NCBI GenBank assembly: GCA_035711845.1
Contig: DASTBU010000086.1
Span: 1 to 15,975 of the forward strand
Direction: 5' to 3'
Source of the DNA: DASTBU01 sp035711845
GTDB taxonomy: Bacteria; Acidobacteriota; Vicinamibacteria; Vicinamibacterales; 2-12-FULL-66-21
DNA length: 15,975 nucleotides
Of the stretch, positions 14,399 through 15,975 are shown in pieces. The first letter of the stretch is position 1. The number at the start of each line of letters is the position of its first letter. Below the pieces are notes generated by a model. It ran no database searches. It worked only from the letters and a program-made list of their open reading frames with translations, and was not told where the DNA came from. The position numbers and the translations under genes were made by a program.

Positions 14399-14413
14399 GC
14401 TGCGATCGGTATA
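14386..14413 (+). promoter_or_regulatory. Candidate ECF-type promoter upstream of the DoxX-like gene
   Basis: GGAAT (14386-14390), 17 bases, then GGTATA (14408-14413). Aligned with the site at 12922 it differs in the -10 only at the second base. It overlaps the last codons of the VOC gene and ends 22 bases before the GTG at 14436. It is weaker evidence than the other two because it is partly coding. Confidence 0.35.
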
Positions 14414-14435
14414 CGCATGCAGGGGATTTGATCAC

Positions 14436-14864
14436 GTGAAGTACGGCAACCTTCTCTATTGGATTGTCACGGGCCTGATGGCGGCGTTCATGCTCTTCGC
14501 CTCTATTCCGGACATTCTGCAGATCTCTCAGGCGGTGTCGATCTTCGGGCACCTGGGGTATCCGCGCTACCTGTTGCCGTTCCTGGGTACCGCGAAGGCT
14601 CTCGGCGTTGTCGCGGTTCTTCTTCCGGGCGTCCCGAGGCTCAAGGAATGGGCCTTCGCCGGATTGGTCTTCGACCTCGCGGGCGCACTGTATTCGCACC
14701 TCTCCGTCGGCGATGGCCCGAGTGTGTGGATGCCGGCCGTGATCGGTCTGCTCCTGGTGACTGGCGCGTATGTCATGTTTCGGGTGCGCCACAGCGCTCA
14801 CCGGGCGGCGGCGCTGAGCGGTCTCACGGTCCCGGATAATGCCGTGCGACCGCGCGTAGCGTAA
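14436..14864 (+). CDS. DoxX-like family membrane protein
   Basis: A 142-residue protein of the DoxX-like type (distinct from classical DoxX). Four membrane segments are visible: about 6-25 (YWIVTGLMAAFMLFASIPDI), 46-65 (LLPFLGTAKALGVVAVLLPG), 69-90 (LKEWAFAGLVFDLAGALYSH) and 97-116. The LGYPRYLLPFLGTAKALG and EWAFAGLVFDLAGA patterns are characteristic. Function in the family is unknown. Start is the GTG at 14436, with AGGGGA about ten bases upstream. It follows the VOC gene by 37 bases on the same strand and may be co-transcribed, or have its own promoter in the overlap region. The C-terminal 25 residues are polar. Confidence 0.92.
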   Translation: MKYGNLLYWIVTGLMAAFMLFASIPDILQISQAVSIFGHLGYPRYLLPFLGTAKALGVVAVLLPGVPRLKEWAFAGLVFDLAGALYSHLSVGDGPSVWMPAVIGLLLVTGAYVMFRVRHSAHRAAALSGLTVPDNAVRPRVA

Positions 14865-14953
14865 GGCGCGGGATCATGACCGGCTACAGACCAATCGCGC
14901 TGCGGCTCGAGCCCGGACGGGCGAGGACGCAGTAAGACTGACCGAGACTCGCT

Positions 14954-15478
14954 TTACGTGCTTCGAGAACTGTCACCGCCAGTCGGCGATTGTCTGGCGG
15001 CCTCGATCAGGGATCGCAGGAGCGCCGCGACCTGCTGCTCGAACGCCGGGCCGATCGGAATCGGCTCGCCGCCCACGATTGTCGCGCGGACAGCCGACAG
15101 CGTGTCGCGGAGGGCCTGCAGTCCACGACGTCCACGCTCAGGCCCGGGCACGGCTGCGGTAATCGCCACGACTTTCCCTTCGAGCTCGCCAGAGCCAATC
15201 ACCCAGTCGATCGCGTTCTTCACCACCCCCGGGAGGCTGAAGCCGTACTCGGGGGAAGCGATGAGGACCGCGTCGCTGTCCGCCAGCGCCTGCCTCCAGC
15301 GGAGCACGCTGGTGGGTACGGATTCAGCGGCGAGGTCAGGATTGAAATGCGGCAAGTCTCGCAGCCCGTCGAATAGGACGAGCTCCACGCCCGCAGGTTC
15401 CGACGTTGACGCGGCGGACAGCAGCGCGAGGTTCTTGGACTTCGCCTGGAGGCTGCCACAGATAGCGAGGATCTTCAT
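14954..15478 (-). CDS. NAD(P)H-dependent FMN reductase (flavodoxin-like fold)
   Basis: A 174-residue flavoprotein. MKILAICGSLQAKSKNLALL holds the FMN phosphate loop GSLQAKSKN (8-16). SPEYGFSLPGVVKNAIDWV (75-93) is the hallmark FMN-binding segment of this family, and GKVVAITAAVPGPERGRRGL (101-120) the next loop. It should use NAD(P)H to reduce FMN, quinones or related compounds in the cytoplasm. The ATG at 15478 begins the conserved first strand; the ribosome-binding site is weak. The start overlaps the stop of another minus-strand frame (TGA at 15475-15477), which suggests it was once coupled to an upstream gene, now apparently damaged. It converges with the DoxX-like gene; the gap between them has only a weak hairpin. 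Confidence 0.93.
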   Translation of the reverse strand: MKILAICGSLQAKSKNLALLSAASTSEPAGVELVLFDGLRDLPHFNPDLAAESVPTSVLRWRQALADSDAVLIASPEYGFSLPGVVKNAIDWVIGSGELEGKVVAITAAVPGPERGRRGLQALRDTLSAVRATIVGGEPIPIGPAFEQQVAALLRSLIEAARQSPTGGDSSRST

Positions 15479-15560
15479 GAGTTTGGACCGACCGTCCCTC
15501 CAGTCGGCCCGACGTACTCCGACTGAGGGCGAATCAAGTGGTCGTCGGCATGCTGCTCGA

Positions 15561-15932
15561 TCACGTGCGCACACCAGCCTGCGGCCTCCGCGTGCTCGAG
15601 GAGGTGAAGAGGGGTTCGTGGGCAGACTTGATTTTCGCGACCGCGGCGCGCAGAGTCGCCGTGACGTCGGTGTTCCCCGGTTTATCGAAGCCGATGTGGC
15701 TGTCACTGATCTGGACGAAGCCGAGTGCATGGTCCCAGTGCGACCTCAGTGCGGCGCGGGGCGACGGGGCCAGGGGCGCTCCTTTCAGGATGCCGCTCGA
15801 CAAGGTCCACACCGCGTCAGTCTCCACCCATGCCATGCATTTCAGAAAGTTCCGTCGATCGAGGTCGTTCTCGTCTTCTGTTCGTGCCACAGCGCCCTCC
15901 GCGTCGGCGCGGGAAATCGCGCCTCTGGTCAT
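15561..15932 (-). pseudogene. Truncated exported metallophosphoesterase (calcineurin-like)
   Basis: A 123-codon frame with a twin-arginine-like leader (LDRRNFLKCMAWVETDAVWT, about residues 24-43) followed by FVQISDSHIGFDKPGNTDVT, the first metal-binding motif (DSH) of calcineurin-like phosphoesterases. Family members then need the GD, GNH and later His motifs across 200 or more further residues. Here the match ends near VAKIKSAHEP and the frame soon stops, so the enzyme is cut short and should be inactive. In another minus-strand frame, open sequence (HLLEHAEAAGWCAHVIEQHA and onward) continues to a TGA at 15475 that overlaps the FMN reductase start. The ATG at 15932 has AGGGG five bases upstream. 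A deletion joining two genes is a reasonable explanation. Confidence 0.65.
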
Positions 15933-15953
15933 ACAGACCCCTGCGACGCGGGA

Positions 15954-15968
15954 GTTATTCCCGGAATA
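15954..15968. promoter_or_regulatory. Inverted repeat TTATTCC-C-GGAATAA upstream of the metallophosphoesterase remnant
   Basis: Seven-base perfect arms around a single central base, 22 bases upstream of the ATG at 15932. On the minus strand it supplies GGAAT, the same element seen upstream of three genes on the plus strand, but the matching -10 would fall almost on the start codon. It is more likely an operator than a promoter, if either. Confidence 0.3.
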
Positions 15969-15975
15969 AAACCGG

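Noticed and set aside
14906..14925. Hairpin-like CTCGAGCCCGGACGGGCGAG between the convergent DoxX-like and FMN reductase genes.
   Set aside because: Stem is interrupted and no T-run is present on either strand; position is right for a terminator but sequence support is weak.

Overview
The window is GC-rich, gene-dense bacterial DNA. The gene families (a multidomain ECF-like sigma factor, many VOC and SRPBCC proteins, DoxX proteins, a LytS/LytR-type pair, Lys/Met-rich secreted proteins) would fit a free-living soil bacterium, possibly Acidobacteriota. That assignment is inference: there is no rRNA, tRNA or marker gene. I saw no CRISPR array, insertion sequence or integrase.

Left part, all on the minus strand. 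Two operons are tied together by overlapping stop/start codons. One is SRPBCC protein -> VOC protein -> secreted HEXXH metallopeptidase with two NTF2-like domains (6529 down to 3472). The other is DoxX-like membrane protein -> sigma-70/GNAT/GNAT/lipocalin-like fusion -> small membrane protein (3183 down to 729). A DUF2834 membrane protein (179-505) follows. Positions 1-178, 506-728 and 3184-3471 hold no gene I can support.

Middle. A small membrane-protein gene (+, from 6653) and a secreted helical-repeat gene (-, 6918-7755) converge, and each is broken by one frameshift. Next comes a histidine kinase/LytTR regulator pair (9689 down to 7903). It is divergent from two VOC genes (9825-10650), with two LytTR/AlgR-like boxes 20 bp apart in between. 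From 10.7 to 12.1 kb lies a stretch of gene remains: a broken ankyrin-repeat fragment, an intact GNAT gene, a frameshifted GNAT gene and a cut-off GAF-protein N-terminus.

Right part, mostly plus strand: DoxX, an MXKDX-like Lys/Met-rich secreted protein, an ABM-type monooxygenase-fold protein, a VOC protein and a DoxX-like protein, followed on the minus strand by an NAD(P)H-dependent FMN reductase and a truncated metallophosphoesterase. Sequences of the form GGAAT-N17-G(T/G)T(A/T)TA occur upstream of the two DoxX-type genes and the MXKDX-like gene, which suggests one ECF sigma factor controls them together.

Main points of interest: the four-module sigma factor fusion, the shared ECF-type promoter motif, the paired LytTR boxes, the metallopeptidase/NTF2 fusion, and a series of frameshifts that all sit at GGCGC-containing sequence. 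No single wholly new system is proven here.
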